Positions 28,829-38,458 of a stretch of DNA of 64,000 nt are shown in pieces. Below the pieces are notes generated by a model. That model was not told the origin of the DNA. It saw nothing but the letters and a program-made list of their open reading frames with translations, and did no database searches. Every line of letters begins with the position of its first letter. Positions within the stretch are counted from its first letter, which is position 1. The stretch comes from Chelativorans petroleitrophicus (GTDB taxonomy: Bacteria; Pseudomonadota; Alphaproteobacteria; Rhizobiales; Rhizobiaceae), in assembly GCF_025398195.1 (NCBI RefSeq), contig NZ_JAODNV010000015.1:52900-116899 (forward strand), given 5' to 3'. The translations under genes were made by a program, and so were the position numbers.

Positions 28829-29212
28829 ATGAATAAGGCGGACGAGACGGCTCCTGTAAATCCGCTTCGGGCGGGCGTTACCGGCCGGTGCCCCCGCTGC
28901 GGAGAGGGCAGGCTGTTTTCCGGCTTTCTGAGACTGGCGGAAAGCTGTGACCACTGCGGCCTTGACTACCGCTTCGCCGATGCCGGAGACGGCCCGGCCG
29001 TCTTCGTCATCCTGATCATCGGCTTTGTCGTTGTCGGACTGGCTCTCTGGCTCGAGGTCAGCACTGGCGCGCCATTGTGGCTGCATGCGGTGCTCTGGGT
29101 GCCGCTGACGCTGATCCTGTCGCTTGTGGCCCTGCGATTGCTGAAGGGCCAGCTGATCGCACTGCAATATCGCAACAAGGCTGCAGAGGGCAGGCTGGAT
29201 ACCGCCGAATGA
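28829..29212 (+). CDS. DUF983 family membrane protein
   Basis: This roughly 127-residue protein has an N-terminal zinc-ribbon-like pair of CxxC motifs (GRCPRCGEG and ESCDHCGLDYRF). The conserved YRFADAGDGPAVFVILIIGF precedes two membrane helices (FVILIIGFVVVGLALWL; LWVPLTLILSLVALRLL). DUF983 is usually found beside cytochrome oxidase assembly genes, and its function is unknown. ATG 28829 has better spacing (9 nt) from GGGG than ATG 28823. Its stop overlaps the surf1 start (ATGA). Confidence 0.85.
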   Translation: MNKADETAPVNPLRAGVTGRCPRCGEGRLFSGFLRLAESCDHCGLDYRFADAGDGPAVFVILIIGFVVVGLALWLEVSTGAPLWLHAVLWVPLTLILSLVALRLLKGQLIALQYRNKAAEGRLDTAE

Positions 29213-29964
29213 GCGATCCGCGCCGCGTATCCGGCGGACGCCGGAACTGGCTCTTCATCGCGCTGAGCGTGCCGATGCTGGTGCTGCTTCTTGCGCTCGG
29301 CACCTGGCAGGTCCAGCGCCTGCATTGGAAGGAAGCGCTGCTCTCACGGATCGAGGAGCGCGTCGCATCCGATCCCGTGCCGCTCGAGGAGATTGTGCGC
29401 CTTCAGGCGGCAGGGGAGGATATCGACTACCGGCCCACGCAACTCTCCGGCACCTTCCTTCACGACCGCGAGCGGCATTATCTCGCAACATGGGAAGGCC
29501 AGTCGGGCTTCTTCGTCCACACGCCGCTCCGCCTTGCAGAGGGGCACTATGTCTTCGTCAATCGCGGCTTCGTCCCTTACGACCGCAAGGACCCCGGAAC
29601 GCGCCCCAAAGGCCAGCTTGACGGGACTGTCGAAATCAAGGGACTGGCCCGCATGGCGCCGGAGGAGAAGCCATCCTTCATCGTGCCGGATAACGACCTG
29701 GCGAAAAATATCTTCTACTGGAAGGACCTTTCGGCCATGGCGCGCTCTGCAGGGCTCGATGAAGAAGAGGTCTATCCGTTTTTTGTGGATGCGGACGCCA
29801 CGCCCAACCCGGACGGATTGCCGGTGGGCGGCGTCACGCTGATAAATCTGCCGAACAATCATTTCCAATATGCGGTCACGTGGTATGGGCTGGCCTTCGC
29901 GCTAGTCTGCGTTCTGGCGGTCTGGATTCGGCGCGGCCGGGGGCGCGGCGCCGACGAGGCTTGA
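29209..29964 (+). CDS. surf1: SURF1 family cytochrome oxidase assembly protein
   Basis: This 251-residue protein has two terminal membrane helices (LFIALSVPMLVLLLALGTWQVQRLHWK near the start; YAVTWYGLAFALVCVLAVWIRR near the end) flanking a periplasmic domain. The SURF1 landmarks GTWQ(V)QRL.WK, GxF, PLRL..G..VFVNRGFVP and NHFQYAVTWYGLA are visible. It assists haem a insertion into subunit I. It is translationally coupled to the DUF983 gene by a 4-nt overlap. It extends the oxidase cluster beyond the ctaE terminator, so it may use its own promoter. Confidence 0.93.
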   Translation: MSDPRRVSGGRRNWLFIALSVPMLVLLLALGTWQVQRLHWKEALLSRIEERVASDPVPLEEIVRLQAAGEDIDYRPTQLSGTFLHDRERHYLATWEGQSGFFVHTPLRLAEGHYVFVNRGFVPYDRKDPGTRPKGQLDGTVEIKGLARMAPEEKPSFIVPDNDLAKNIFYWKDLSAMARSAGLDEEEVYPFFVDADATPNPDGLPVGGVTLINLPNNHFQYAVTWYGLAFALVCVLAVWIRRGRGRGADEA

Positions 29965-30015
29965 CAGGACCATCAGACTGCACCCACTTTCCGGCCGCAC
30001 AGGAGGCTCCAGACG

Positions 30016-31026
30016 ATGGCGCAAACGCAGGACAAGGCGAAGCTGACGGTGCGGCTGTGCGGGCCGCGGGGATTTTGCGCCGGCGTCGACCGGGCGATCC
30101 AGATCGTTGTGCTTGCGCTCAAGAAATATGGCGCGCCCGTCTATGTGCGGCACGAGATCGTGCACAACCGCTACGTGGTCGAGGGGTTGCAGGAGCGCGG
30201 CGCGGTTTTCATCGAGGAGCTGGATGAAATTCCGGAGGAGGACCGCGACCGGCCCGTCGTCTTTTCCGCGCATGGGGTGCCGAAATCCGTGCCGCAGGAG
30301 GCTGCCGCGCGCAACCTCTTCTATCTCGACGCCACATGCCCTCTGGTCTCCAAGGTGCATAAGCAGGCGATACGGCACCGCCGGCTTGGCCGCCATGTCC
30401 TTCTCGTCGGCCATGCCGGCCATCCGGAGGTCGTCGGCACGATGGGCCAGCTCCCGCCTGGCGCGGTGACCCTCATTGAAACGGTCGAGGATGCACGCCG
30501 CTTCGTACCGCCCGTGGAGGGCGAGCTCGGCTACGTCACCCAGACCACGCTTTCGGTCGAGGATACGGCGGAAATCATCCATGCGCTGGAGCAGCGCTTC
30601 CCGACTCTCCACGCGCCGGCCTCCGAATCCATCTGCTATGCGACGACGAACCGGCAGGAGGCGGTGAAACAGGCCGCTCCCGGGGCGGACCTCTTTCTGG
30701 TGGTCGGTGCGCCGAACTCCTCCAATTCGCGCCGTCTGGTGGAAGTGGCGGAAAGGGCGGGGGCCGCGCGTGCGCTGCTCGTGCAGCGCGCGTCCGAGAT
30801 TCCGTGGGAAGAGATCGGCGAGGTTTCGGTGCTCGGCCTTTCGGCAGGCGCCTCGGCTCCCGAGATCATCGTGGAGGAAATCATCGATGCCTTCGCCGAG
30901 CGCTATGACGTGACGGTGGATCTGGCCGTGACGGCGGAAGAGCGTGAGAACTTTCCCGTCATGCGTGCGTTGCGCGACGTGGAGCTGACGAAGTCCGACA
31001 TGGCCTTCGTCAATGGGATGGGCTGA
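30016..31026 (+). CDS. ispH: 4-hydroxy-3-methylbut-2-enyl diphosphate reductase
   Basis: IspH (LytB) is the last MEP-pathway enzyme, making IPP and DMAPP with a 4Fe-4S cluster. The 336-residue product has the three cluster cysteines in [27 protein letters not shown] and [14 protein letters not shown]. It also has [23 protein letters not shown], the catalytic TQTTLSV, and [11 protein letters not shown]. It complements dxs in this window. It is 5 bp upstream of thrB, forming an ispH-thrB-rnhA operon found in many Rhizobiales. Confidence 0.98.
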   Translation: MAQTQDKAKLTVRLCGPRGFCAGVDRAIQIVVLALKKYGAPVYVRHEIVHNRYVVEGLQERGAVFIEELDEIPEEDRDRPVVFSAHGVPKSVPQEAAARNLFYLDATCPLVSKVHKQAIRHRRLGRHVLLVGHAGHPEVVGTMGQLPPGAVTLIETVEDARRFVPPVEGELGYVTQTTLSVEDTAEIIHALEQRFPTLHAPASESICYATTNRQEAVKQAAPGADLFLVVGAPNSSNSRRLVEVAERAGAARALLVQRASEIPWEEIGEVSVLGLSAGASAPEIIVEEIIDAFAERYDVTVDLAVTAEERENFPVMRALRDVELTKSDMAFVNGMG

Positions 31027-31031
31027 CGCCT

Positions 31032-32000
31032 ATGGCGGTCTATACGGACGTTTCAGAGGGAGAGCTGAGCGCCTTCCTCGCTCAATACGAGGTGGGCAGG
31101 CTCCACTCCTACAAGGGGATCGCCGAGGGCACCGAGAATTCGAACTATCTGCTCCACACCTCCACCGGCTCCTACATTCTCACCCTCTACGAGCGCCGGG
31201 TGGAGAGGGCGGACTTGCCGTTTTTTCTCGGCCTGATGGAGCATCTTGCGCGCAAGGGCGTGTCCTGCCCGCTGCCAGTGCACCGGCGCGACGGGAGCAT
31301 GATCGGCGATCTCGCCGGCCGGCCCGCGGCGCTGATCACCTTCCTGGAAGGCATGTGGATGCGCAGGCCCACGGCGCAGCACTGCCGGGCCGTAGGCAAG
31401 GCGCTGGCCGAGCTTCATCGGGCGGCGGCGGATTTCCCGCTCAGGCGGGCGAACGCGCTGTCGCCGGACGGTTGGAGGAAGTTGTGGGATATTACCAGGG
31501 CCAGAGCGGACGAGGTCGAGCCGGGGCTTGCCCGGGAAGTGGAAGCAGATTTTGCGGATATCGTCCGCAAATGGCCCACCGATCTGCCCGCGGGCATCAT
31601 TCATGCCGATCTCTTTCCGGACAATGTTTTCTTCCTCGGCGGCGAACTGTCCGGCATCATCGACTTCTACTTCGCCTGCAACGATCTGCTGGCCTATGAC
31701 ATCGCCACCTGCCTCAATGCGTGGTGCTTCGAGAAGGACGTTTCGTACAATCTCACCAAGGGGTCGGCTCTGCTTGCCGGCTATCAGAGCGTGCGCCCGC
31801 TGGAGCAGCGCGAGATTGAGGCGCTGCCGCTTCTTGCGCGCGGCTCCGCGCTCCGTTTCATGCTGACGAGGCTTCATGACTGGCTCACCGTGTCGGAGGG
31901 TGCCTTGGTCGAGAAGCGCGATCCGATGGAATATGTGCGCCGTATGCGCTTCCACCGGCAGATTGCCTCGCCGGCCGAATACGGGATCGGACTCGCATGA
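31032..32000 (+). CDS. thrB: Homoserine kinase (ThrB2, APH/choline-kinase fold)
   Basis: This 322-residue homoserine kinase is of the aminoglycoside-phosphotransferase-like type (not GHMP), as in Rhizobiales. The N-lobe is [31 protein letters not shown]. The catalytic loop is [14 protein letters not shown] (Brenner motif) and the metal motif is [18 protein letters not shown]. It phosphorylates homoserine for threonine synthesis; thrC lies at 40.3-41.7 kb. It overlaps rnhA by 4 nt. Confidence 0.95.
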   Translation: MAVYTDVSEGELSAFLAQYEVGRLHSYKGIAEGTENSNYLLHTSTGSYILTLYERRVERADLPFFLGLMEHLARKGVSCPLPVHRRDGSMIGDLAGRPAALITFLEGMWMRRPTAQHCRAVGKALAELHRAAADFPLRRANALSPDGWRKLWDITRARADEVEPGLAREVEADFADIVRKWPTDLPAGIIHADLFPDNVFFLGGELSGIIDFYFACNDLLAYDIATCLNAWCFEKDVSYNLTKGSALLAGYQSVRPLEQREIEALPLLARGSALRFMLTRLHDWLTVSEGALVEKRDPMEYVRRMRFHRQIASPAEYGIGLA

Positions 32001-32455
32001 AGAAGGTGGACGTGTTCACCGACGGCGCCTGTTCCGGAAATCCCGGCCCAGGCGGCTGGGGCGCCATCCTGCGCTACAACGGTGTGGAGAAGGAGCTTTC
32101 TGGTGGGGAGCCGGCCACCACCAACAACCGCATGGAGCTCGTTGCCGCCATCGAGGCGCTGAACGCGCTGAAGGAGCCCTGCGAGGTCCACCTTCACACC
32201 GACAGCAACTATCTGCGCGACGGCATTTCCGGGTGGATAGAGAACTGGAAGAGGAATGGCTGGCGGACCGCCGACAGAAAGCCGGTGAAGAACGCCGAGC
32301 TGTGGCAGGCGCTGGACGAGGCGCGGAAGCGGCACAGGGTGCGCTGGCACTGGGTACGCGGGCATGCCGGGCACCCTGAAAATGAACGTGCCGACGCGCT
32401 GGCGCGCGCCGGCATGGCGCCCTTCAAGAAGAAGGTGTCTGATTCTCAAGCCTGA
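31997..32455 (+). CDS. rnhA: Ribonuclease HI
   Basis: This 152-residue RNase H1 shows the four-carboxylate active site: [16 protein letters not shown] (first Asp), [11 protein letters not shown] (Glu), [15 protein letters not shown] (Asp), and the late [11 protein letters not shown] (Asp), with HWVRGHAGH providing the mobile histidine. It removes RNA from RNA-DNA hybrids. Start codon overlaps the thrB stop; the 3' end overlaps the convergent peroxiredoxin gene by 10 nt. Confidence 0.97.
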   Translation: MKKVDVFTDGACSGNPGPGGWGAILRYNGVEKELSGGEPATTNNRMELVAAIEALNALKEPCEVHLHTDSNYLRDGISGWIENWKRNGWRTADRKPVKNAELWQALDEARKRHRVRWHWVRGHAGHPENERADALARAGMAPFKKKVSDSQA

Positions 32456-32937
32456 ATCTGCTCGAGGATGCGGGCTGCCCCGCTGGTAACCGCCTGACCG
32501 CGCACCTCTTCGATGTTCAACGCCTTCACCACGCCGTCCTCGACAATCATGGAATAGCGCTGGGACCGGGTGCCAAGCCCGCCGGCCGACATATCCTGAT
32601 CCAGGCCCATCGCACGCGTGAACTCGCCGTTTCCGTCCGCCAGGAAGATAAGCTTGTCTTCCGCACCGAGGAATTTCGCCCAGGCGTTCATCACGTGATG
32701 GTCGTTGACCGCCACGATTGCGATCTCATCGACGCCATGACCCTTGATGGCTTCGTGATTCTCAAGAAAGCCCGGCACATGGCTGTTGCTGCAGGTGGGC
32801 GTGAATGCGCCCGGCACGCCGACCAGCACGATCTTGCGGCCGGCGAAGTAGTCGCGCGTAATGATGTCCTCCACGCCTTGCGGCGAAACCTTCTTGAGGC
32901 TGACTTCGGGCAAGCGGTCGCCGATGGAAATGGTCAT
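32446..32937 (-). CDS. Peroxiredoxin, Prx5 (glutaredoxin/glutathione-dependent) type
   Basis: This 163-residue thiol peroxidase has the peroxidatic Cys in [17 protein letters not shown]; it is the only cysteine in the protein. It also has the Prx5 pattern [14 protein letters not shown] and [15 protein letters not shown] one-Cys Prx5 needs an external thiol such as glutathione/glutaredoxin for recycling. It is probably cytosolic. It is convergent with rnhA, overlapping 10 nt at the 3' ends, so antisense interference is possible. Confidence 0.92.
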   Translation of the reverse strand: MTISIGDRLPEVSLKKVSPQGVEDIITRDYFAGRKIVLVGVPGAFTPTCSNSHVPGFLENHEAIKGHGVDEIAIVAVNDHHVMNAWAKFLGAEDKLIFLADGNGEFTRAMGLDQDMSAGGLGTRSQRYSMIVEDGVVKALNIEEVRGQAVTSGAARILEQIQA

Positions 32938-33037
32938 GCATTACTCTCCTGACAATGGTTTGGGATGATGGAAAGCGGAGGAATCGTGTTTGCTGAAATC
33001 TAGTGCGGCCCGGCAGCTCCGGCCAGTGGCTAGGAAT

Positions 33038-33835
33038 TCATTCCCGCAGGGTGACCGTGCCCGCCACTGCGTCGCCGTCGGCGGTCAGCGTGTAGTCGAT
33101 TTCGACCGCACCGCTGGGAAGAGGTGAGAGCAGGCTGGCCGAAAAGGTGGCCGCCCCATCCTTCTTCGACACAATCTCGGGAGGCCCGACCCGTAAGCCC
33201 TCGGGTGCCGCCAGGAAGAGCGAGGCCTCGGCCGCGTCCTCCGGCAGACGGCTCTGGAACACGAGATGGCCCTCCTCCTGCGAAACGGCGCTTATCCGGA
33301 AGTCTTCGCTTGCCGGGGCGGGCAATTCCGCAAATGCTGCCGTGACCACCATGGCATCTTGCGGATTGTCGGGATCGGCGCCCGCATCGAAGGAAAATGG
33401 CGCCTCGACGGGAACGCAGATCGTCTCGCAGACGCCCACAAACAGGGTTCCTTCGATAATCCCGGCGCTGCGCGGCGTGCCGAGCCTAAAGAGGACGGGA
33501 AAGGAGACCGGGCGGCTGTAGCCAGCCCAGGTGGCGTAAGGATTGCTGATACGCTCGGGCGGCGGGAACAGGAGCTCCGCCGCCGATGCGTCTGACGCTG
33601 CAGAGAGGTGCAGGCGCGGCGGAATGCCGGCCTCACCCGGATCGCGCCAATAGGTCTTCCAGCCCGGCTCCAGGCGGATCTCAATGGCACCGCGAAGCAG
33701 CCCTTCCTTATCCGACAGTCCAGACGTCACGATGCGCACCGCGCCACCCCCGCTTTTCACCCATGTGCTTGAGGCGGCAGCGGCAGGCAGGGCCGGAGAC
33801 AGGATGCAAATCAGCGAAACGAAGGTCCGAAGCAT
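33038..33835 (-). CDS. Exported protein with DsbD N-terminal-like domain
   Basis: This 265-residue protein has Sec signal MLRTFVSLICILSPALPAAAASS. The mature region matches the DsbD alpha/DsbC-like beta-sandwich pattern: GAIEIRLEPGWKTYWRDPGEAGIPP, then ELLFPPPERISNPYATWAGYSRPVSFPV, then GTLFVGVCETICVPVEAPFSF with a Cys-x3-Cys pair. There is no membrane or thioredoxin domain, so it is a stand-alone periplasmic thiol-interchange partner. The start is ATG 33835; 42 upstream in-frame codons are not signal-like. It is divergent from yqgE. Confidence 0.82.
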   Translation of the reverse strand: MLRTFVSLICILSPALPAAAASSTWVKSGGGAVRIVTSGLSDKEGLLRGAIEIRLEPGWKTYWRDPGEAGIPPRLHLSAASDASAAELLFPPPERISNPYATWAGYSRPVSFPVLFRLGTPRSAGIIEGTLFVGVCETICVPVEAPFSFDAGADPDNPQDAMVVTAAFAELPAPASEDFRISAVSQEEGHLVFQSRLPEDAAEASLFLAAPEGLRVGPPEIVSKKDGAATFSASLLSPLPSGAVEIDYTLTADGDAVAGTVTLRE

Positions 33836-33997
33836 GGCGCGGACAATGGCGGGTGAACCAGCGAAGCGCAACTCACTCGTGATGGCAGCCTCATCATATT
33901 CATGTGAGACGGCAGGCCGAAAGCCTATCCTGTCACTTTCAGCGGTGGAGGGCACTTCCATCTTTTATGAGCGGCAGAAACGCGATAGGTTTGCATC

Positions 33998-34606
33998 ATG
34001 GAACCCAAGAGCGGCATATTCGCAAAGCGGTCGGATCTCTCGCTGCAGAACCATTTCCTGGTCGCCATGCCGGGCATGCGCGACGAGCGGTTCGCACGGT
34101 CGGTCATCTATATGTGCGCGCATAGCGATGAAGGTGCCATGGGCATCATCATCAACCGCACCCAGCAGCTCGGCTTTACCGACGTGCTGGTGGAGCTCGG
34201 CATTGTCGAGCGCAGCCAGACGATCCGCCTGCCTGCACGCGCGCGCAACATCGCCGTCCGCAGCGGAGGACCGGTGGACCGCAGCCGCGGCTTCGTGCTG
34301 CACAGTGGCGACTACATGGTCGATTCTTCGATGCCGGTGTCGGAAGATGTCTGCCTGACGGCGACCATGGACATCCTGCGGGCCATCTCGATGGGCCGCG
34401 GACCCAGCCGCGCACTGATGGCGCTCGGCTATTCCGGCTGGGCTGCCGGACAGCTCGAGGCGGAGATTGCGGAGAATGGCTGGCTCGCCTGCCCGGCGGT
34501 TCCGGAGCTGCTGTTCGATGCGGAGATCGAGACGATCTATGATCGCATTCTCGCGTCCATCGGCATCGACCTCGCGCATCTGAGCTACTCGGCGGGCCAC
34601 GCCTGA
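33998..34606 (+). CDS. YqgE/AlgH family protein
   Basis: This 202-residue DUF179 protein shows [45 protein letters not shown], then [20 protein letters not shown], then [22 protein letters not shown]. The family is named after a Pseudomonas regulator of alginate genes, but its molecular role is unsettled. It is cytosolic. The region downstream forms a long hairpin shared with the convergent PagL-like gene. Confidence 0.93.
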   Translation: MEPKSGIFAKRSDLSLQNHFLVAMPGMRDERFARSVIYMCAHSDEGAMGIIINRTQQLGFTDVLVELGIVERSQTIRLPARARNIAVRSGGPVDRSRGFVLHSGDYMVDSSMPVSEDVCLTATMDILRAISMGRGPSRALMALGYSGWAAGQLEAEIAENGWLACPAVPELLFDAEIETIYDRILASIGIDLAHLSYSAGHA

Positions 34607-34614
34607 CGCGCGGA

Positions 34615-34649
34615 ATCCTTTCCGTGTTTCGCGAAAACACAGAAAGGAT
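34615..34649. terminator. Long hairpin between convergent yqgE-like and lipid A deacylase genes
   Basis: ATCCTTTC-C-GTGTTT (34615-34629), loop CGCGA, AAACAC-A-GAAAGGAT (34635-34649) form 14 base pairs with a single C-A mismatch. It starts 9 nt after the yqgE stop. No U-run is adjacent on either strand, yet its place between converging genes suggests a bidirectional transcript end. Confidence 0.6.
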
Positions 34650-34698
34650 CTAAGTCATTGTTTTGGGCAAATCCGAATGGAAAACCGGCTGGCGGCGG

Positions 34699-35349
34699 TC
34701 AGAACCGGTAACGCAGCCCGAGCGTATTGACGTTCGAGCCTTCGCCCATATCGCCGATGGTTCCGTTGGCACCGGACCTGTGATGGATCTGGTAAACCAG
34801 CTCGAGGTTCGGTGCCTGCCTGAACCGTATCGCGATTTCGGGGCCGACAAAGCCCAGAAACGTTGCATCACCGTCTCTTGTGGCCGCGCGCTCCTGCTCG
34901 ATCTGCGTCGGGTCCGTGACCAGGCTGAAACCTGCGGTGAAGCCGGGAGAGATTGCAACATTGCCGATGACGAGGCCATGATGGCGCAGCCTCATGCCGG
35001 CCCAGAGCTCGCCGCTCGCGTCGTCGTCGTCACCGAAGCGAAGGCCAAGCCCCGCAACGCCGCCCAGCACAAAACCGGCCGGGAGCTCGTAGAAATCGCG
35101 GCCGTAGACCGCGCCAATCATATAGTTGCTAGTGTAATCCGTATCCCAAAATCTGAGGGCACCGCCAAAGGTATCCTGCGTCGAAACACCGCCGAAGATG
35201 TAGATGTCGTTTCTGGTGGCGGGCTTGCCAGGCTCCACGAAGGGATCATCGGTGGCGAAATAGAGAAAGGGCTCTCCGGTCGCTGGCGCAAATGCTGTCA
35301 TCACGGCCAGGAAGGCCGATGCAAATGCAAGGCAACGGGATGTGCGCAT
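34699..35349 (-). CDS. Acyloxyacyl hydrolase (PagL-like lipid A 3-O-deacylase)
   Basis: This roughly 216-residue protein has signal MRTSRCLAFASAFLAVMTAFAPATG. The outer-membrane beta-barrel-like body has alternating Gly/aromatic strands ending in LGLRYRF, a C-terminal Phe sorting signal. Near the C-terminus, YQIHHRSGANGTIGDMGEGSNV fits the PagL catalytic pattern (His-x-Ser, then Glu). Such enzymes remove an acyl chain from lipid A in the outer membrane. ATG 35349 is preferred to the longer start at 35379. Family assignment is by motif and topology, not alignment. Confidence 0.75.
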   Translation of the reverse strand: MRTSRCLAFASAFLAVMTAFAPATGEPFLYFATDDPFVEPGKPATRNDIYIFGGVSTQDTFGGALRFWDTDYTSNYMIGAVYGRDFYELPAGFVLGGVAGLGLRFGDDDDASGELWAGMRLRHHGLVIGNVAISPGFTAGFSLVTDPTQIEQERAATRDGDATFLGFVGPEIAIRFRQAPNLELVYQIHHRSGANGTIGDMGEGSNVNTLGLRYRF

Positions 35350-35500
35350 AAAAGCTTCCGAATCAGGATAGCTGTTCAATTACCATCGGACTATGGAAGC
35401 AGATCCTCGTCAAGAATTAGGCATTCAGTGGGCAGCTTTTGCTCCCATATTGGAAACAATTGTGCTCCGCATGCGCGTCGCCGGCTTTTTAAGCGTCCTC

Positions 35501-38458
35501 TCAAGTCGCGGCGACCGGGTTCTGCTCCATGAGCAGCTTCAGGCACGAGTCCGCATCGGCTGGCATGCCGAAATGGAAGCTTTGCACATATTCGCAGCCG
35601 ATCTGGCGCAACTGCTCGGCGTCCTCTGCGTCGACCACGCCCTCGGCAACGACTGACAGGCCAAGGTCATGCGCCATCGTCACCATGGACCTGAGCAGGA
35701 CGGCACCCTTGGGGCTCTGATCCTCAACGAAGCTCTTGTCTATCTTTATCGTGTCGAAGGGGAAGCGGCTGAGATACGCGAGCGATGAGTAGCCGGTTCC
35801 GAAATCGTCGAGCGAGAGGCCTATGCCAAGCTGTTTCAGCTTGTTCAGCACATGCGCCGACTGCTCCGGATTGTCCATGACGATCGACTCGGTGAGCTCA
35901 AGGCGGAAGCAGCGGGGCTTGATGTTCGCCCGGGTGATGGTCGAGCGGACGTCGCCTACAAGGTCTCGGCGGATGAGCTGACGGCTGGACAGGTTGACCG
36001 ACATGAAAAGCGGCAGGTCGCCGAGCTGCTTTTGCCAGTGATGAAGGTCGTCGGCCGCGCGGCTCATGGCGAACAGGCCGAGCTGGACGATGAGGCCCGA
36101 GCTTTCGGCCACGGGGATGAAGTCGGAGGGCGGGATGGTGCCGCGGCGCGGATGTTCCCACCTGAGGAGCGCTTCGAAACCGGCGACGCTTCCATCCTCC
36201 AGCCGCACGATCGGCTGATAGACCACGCGCAGTTCTCCGCGCTCCACGGCCCTGCGCAGGTCGGATTCCATCTGCAGGCGGTCGGCGCCGGCAGAGCGGA
36301 AGGAGGGCCGGTAAGGCTCTATGCGGTCGCCGCCCATGCGCTTGGCCTGATACATGGCCAGCTCCGCGTCCTTCAGCATCTCCTCGGCCGAGGTCTGCGC
36401 CTGCGTCCAGGAGACGAGACCCACGGACGGCGTAAGCACGATTTCCCGCTTTGCGAAGGTGATCGGCGCCCGTATCGCCTGATGGACAGCGTCGGCGACG
36501 GCGGCGATCTGGGCTGGCTCCCGTTCGGACAGGAGCATCATGGCGAACTGGTCGCCAGCCACCCGCGACAGCGCGTCTCCCGGCTGCAGGAGCCGGTGCA
36601 GGCGCCGCGCAATGGTCAGGAGGATCGTGTCGCCCGCGGAAATGCCAAGCTCGTCATTGACCTGCTTGAAGCGGTCGATGTCGATGACAAGGACCGTCGG
36701 GCGGATTTTCCGCTCGCTGCCGGCGAGAGCGATGGTGGCGTCGAGCCGGTTGATGAAAAGCTCCCGGTTGGGCAGGCCGGTCAGATTGTCGTGTACGGCA
36801 TCGTGCAGAAGGCGCTCCTCGGCCTTTTTCTGTTCCGTCACGTCAACCATCGTGCCGACGCAGCGGATCACCTCGCCGTCCGAGCCGACCACAGGCCGCG
36901 CGCGCAGCGAGAACCAGTGATAGTGCCCGTCTGCGCCGCGCAGGCGGAAGCTCTGCGAAATCCGTCCGCGGCGCTGCTCCAGCACCATGTCCAGCGTGGT
37001 GCGGAATGTGTCGCGGTCGTCAGCGTGCATGAGGGGAAGCCAGCTTCGCGCTGGTCCCTGCAGCGTGCCTGCGGGAAGTCCGAGCTGCCGGCTTGCATCA
37101 GGCTTCGTCACCACACGGTCGCGCAGCACGTCCCAGTCCCAGACCGTGTCGCCGGACCCGGTGATGGCGAGCGCTTGGCGCTCCATGTCCGAGAACAGGC
37201 CCTGAAATGGCGCGCTGCCGGAAAGGGCATGCTGCATGACCGTAAAGCCGATGAGGAGCACGATGAGAATGAGGCCGCCACCCATGGCGGGCTGGACGAT
37301 GTCATTTGCCAGCGTGCCCGTCACCGCCATGAAGGCGCCGACCAGCCACACCAGAACCATGAGCCAGGCCGGCACCAGCATGATTGCGCGGTCGTAGCCC
37401 TGGCTGCCGAGATAGATGATGAGACCGAGCCCGATCACCGCCGTGGCGGCGAAGGAAAGCCGGGCAATGCCGGCGGCAATGGCGGGATCGATGAAGGCCA
37501 GCCCGGCGATGGCCGCCAGTCCCAGCACCCAGCCGAGCATGCCGTAGCTGAAATGCGTATGCCACCGGCCGAGATTGAGATAGGCGAACAGGAAGATGAC
37601 GAGCGTGGCCGAAAGCGCGACTTCTGTGCCCGCGCGCCAGAGCTGCTCGCTACCGGGCGAGATGTCGACCAGGCGCGACAGGAAGCCGAAATCGATGGAG
37701 ATATAGGCGAGGGTGGCCCAGGCGAGGGCGGCCGTCGCCGGAAAGACCGATGTGCCGCGAACCACGAACAGAACGGTGAGGAAGAGGGCCAGAAGCCCGG
37801 CAATGCCGATCACTATGCCGCGAAAGAGCGTGTAGGAGTTCACCGTGTCCTTGTAGGCATCCGGGTCCCACAGATACACCTGCGGCAGATTGGGAGAGGC
37901 CAACTCGGCCACGAAGGTGATCACCGTGCCGGGGTTGAGGGTCACCAGAAATTCGTCCGCATCGCCGCTCTGCTGCCGGTCGAGCGCGAAGCCTTCGCTG
38001 GGCGTGATGGCGGTGATGCGGGGGGAGCCGAGATCGGGCCAGATCAGGCCGGAGCCCACGAGCCGGAAATGCGGCGCCACGATGAGGCGGTCGAGCTGCT
38101 CGTCCGTGGTGTTGGCAAGCGCGAAGACGGCCCAATCGCCCGCGGCGTTTTCGCCCTGTGCTTCCACTTCGATGCGCCGGACGATGCCGTCAGCGCCGGG
38201 CGCGGTGGAAATCTGGAAATTGGCACCCTGATCCCGGTAAATCTCGACGGCCCTGGAGAGGTCGAGCGCAACGTTGTCGCGCGAGATCTTGATAGGCTCG
38301 ATGGCCCAGGCAGGGGCAATGCCCGTTGCCGTGAACAGCCATGCAAAGACGGCCAGCAGCACCGCCGGTTTCGATCGCAACAACAAGAGCCTCAGCCTCG
38401 CCTTGCTCGCGCGCGATGCTGCCCGGCAATCAGCGCGTAGAGAAAATGATCTTGCCAT
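35501..38458 (-). CDS. Membrane-bound GGDEF/EAL protein with degenerate GGDEF site
   Basis: This 985-residue protein has an N-terminal signal/helix (KPAVLLAVFAWLFTATGIAPAWA), a periplasmic 7TM-DISM-like sensory region (about 55-200) and about eight membrane helices (205-420). A PAS domain (about 430-545), GGDEF domain (about 555-715) and EAL domain (about 735-975) follow. The GGDEF signature reads AGDQF (634-638), so cyclase activity is unlikely. The EAL site is intact: FEALLRWEHP (Glu762), NLSSRQL, LELTES, LDDFGTGYSSL and KIDKSFV. It is predicted to be a c-di-GMP phosphodiesterase controlled by a periplasmic or redox signal. Its N-terminus overlaps the upstream acetyltransferase gene by 67 nt; a later GTG/TTG start is possible. 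Confidence 0.9.
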   Translation of the reverse strand: MARSFSLRADCRAASRASKARLRLLLLRSKPAVLLAVFAWLFTATGIAPAWAIEPIKISRDNVALDLSRAVEIYRDQGANFQISTAPGADGIVRRIEVEAQGENAAGDWAVFALANTTDEQLDRLIVAPHFRLVGSGLIWPDLGSPRITAITPSEGFALDRQQSGDADEFLVTLNPGTVITFVAELASPNLPQVYLWDPDAYKDTVNSYTLFRGIVIGIAGLLALFLTVLFVVRGTSVFPATAALAWATLAYISIDFGFLSRLVDISPGSEQLWRAGTEVALSATLVIFLFAYLNLGRWHTHFSYGMLGWVLGLAAIAGLAFIDPAIAAGIARLSFAATAVIGLGLIIYLGSQGYDRAIMLVPAWLMVLVWLVGAFMAVTGTLANDIVQPAMGGGLILIVLLIGFTVMQHALSGSAPFQGLFSDMERQALAITGSGDTVWDWDVLRDRVVTKPDASRQLGLPAGTLQGPARSWLPLMHADDRDTFRTTLDMVLEQRRGRISQSFRLRGADGHYHWFSLRARPVVGSDGEVIRCVGTMVDVTEQKKAEERLLHDAVHDNLTGLPNRELFINRLDATIALAGSERKIRPTVLVIDIDRFKQVNDELGISAGDTILLTIARRLHRLLQPGDALSRVAGDQFAMMLLSEREPAQIAAVADAVHQAIRAPITFAKREIVLTPSVGLVSWTQAQTSAEEMLKDAELAMYQAKRMGGDRIEPYRPSFRSAGADRLQMESDLRRAVERGELRVVYQPIVRLEDGSVAGFEALLRWEHPRRGTIPPSDFIPVAESSGLIVQLGLFAMSRAADDLHHWQKQLGDLPLFMSVNLSSRQLIRRDLVGDVRSTITRANIKPRCFRLELTESIVMDNPEQSAHVLNKLKQLGIGLSLDDFGTGYSSLAYLSRFPFDTIKIDKSFVEDQSPKGAVLLRSMVTMAHDLGLSVVAEGVVDAEDAEQLRQIGCEYVQSFHFGMPADADSCLKLLMEQNPVAAT

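Noticed and set aside
27329..29167. 612-codon open frame antisense to ctaG, ctaE and the DUF983 gene
   Set aside because: It spans several real genes and a terminator, with no recognisable domain.
35852..38440. 862-codon open frame antisense to the GGDEF/EAL gene
   Set aside because: Charged repetitive peptide caused by coding composition of the opposite strand; no ribosome site or motif.
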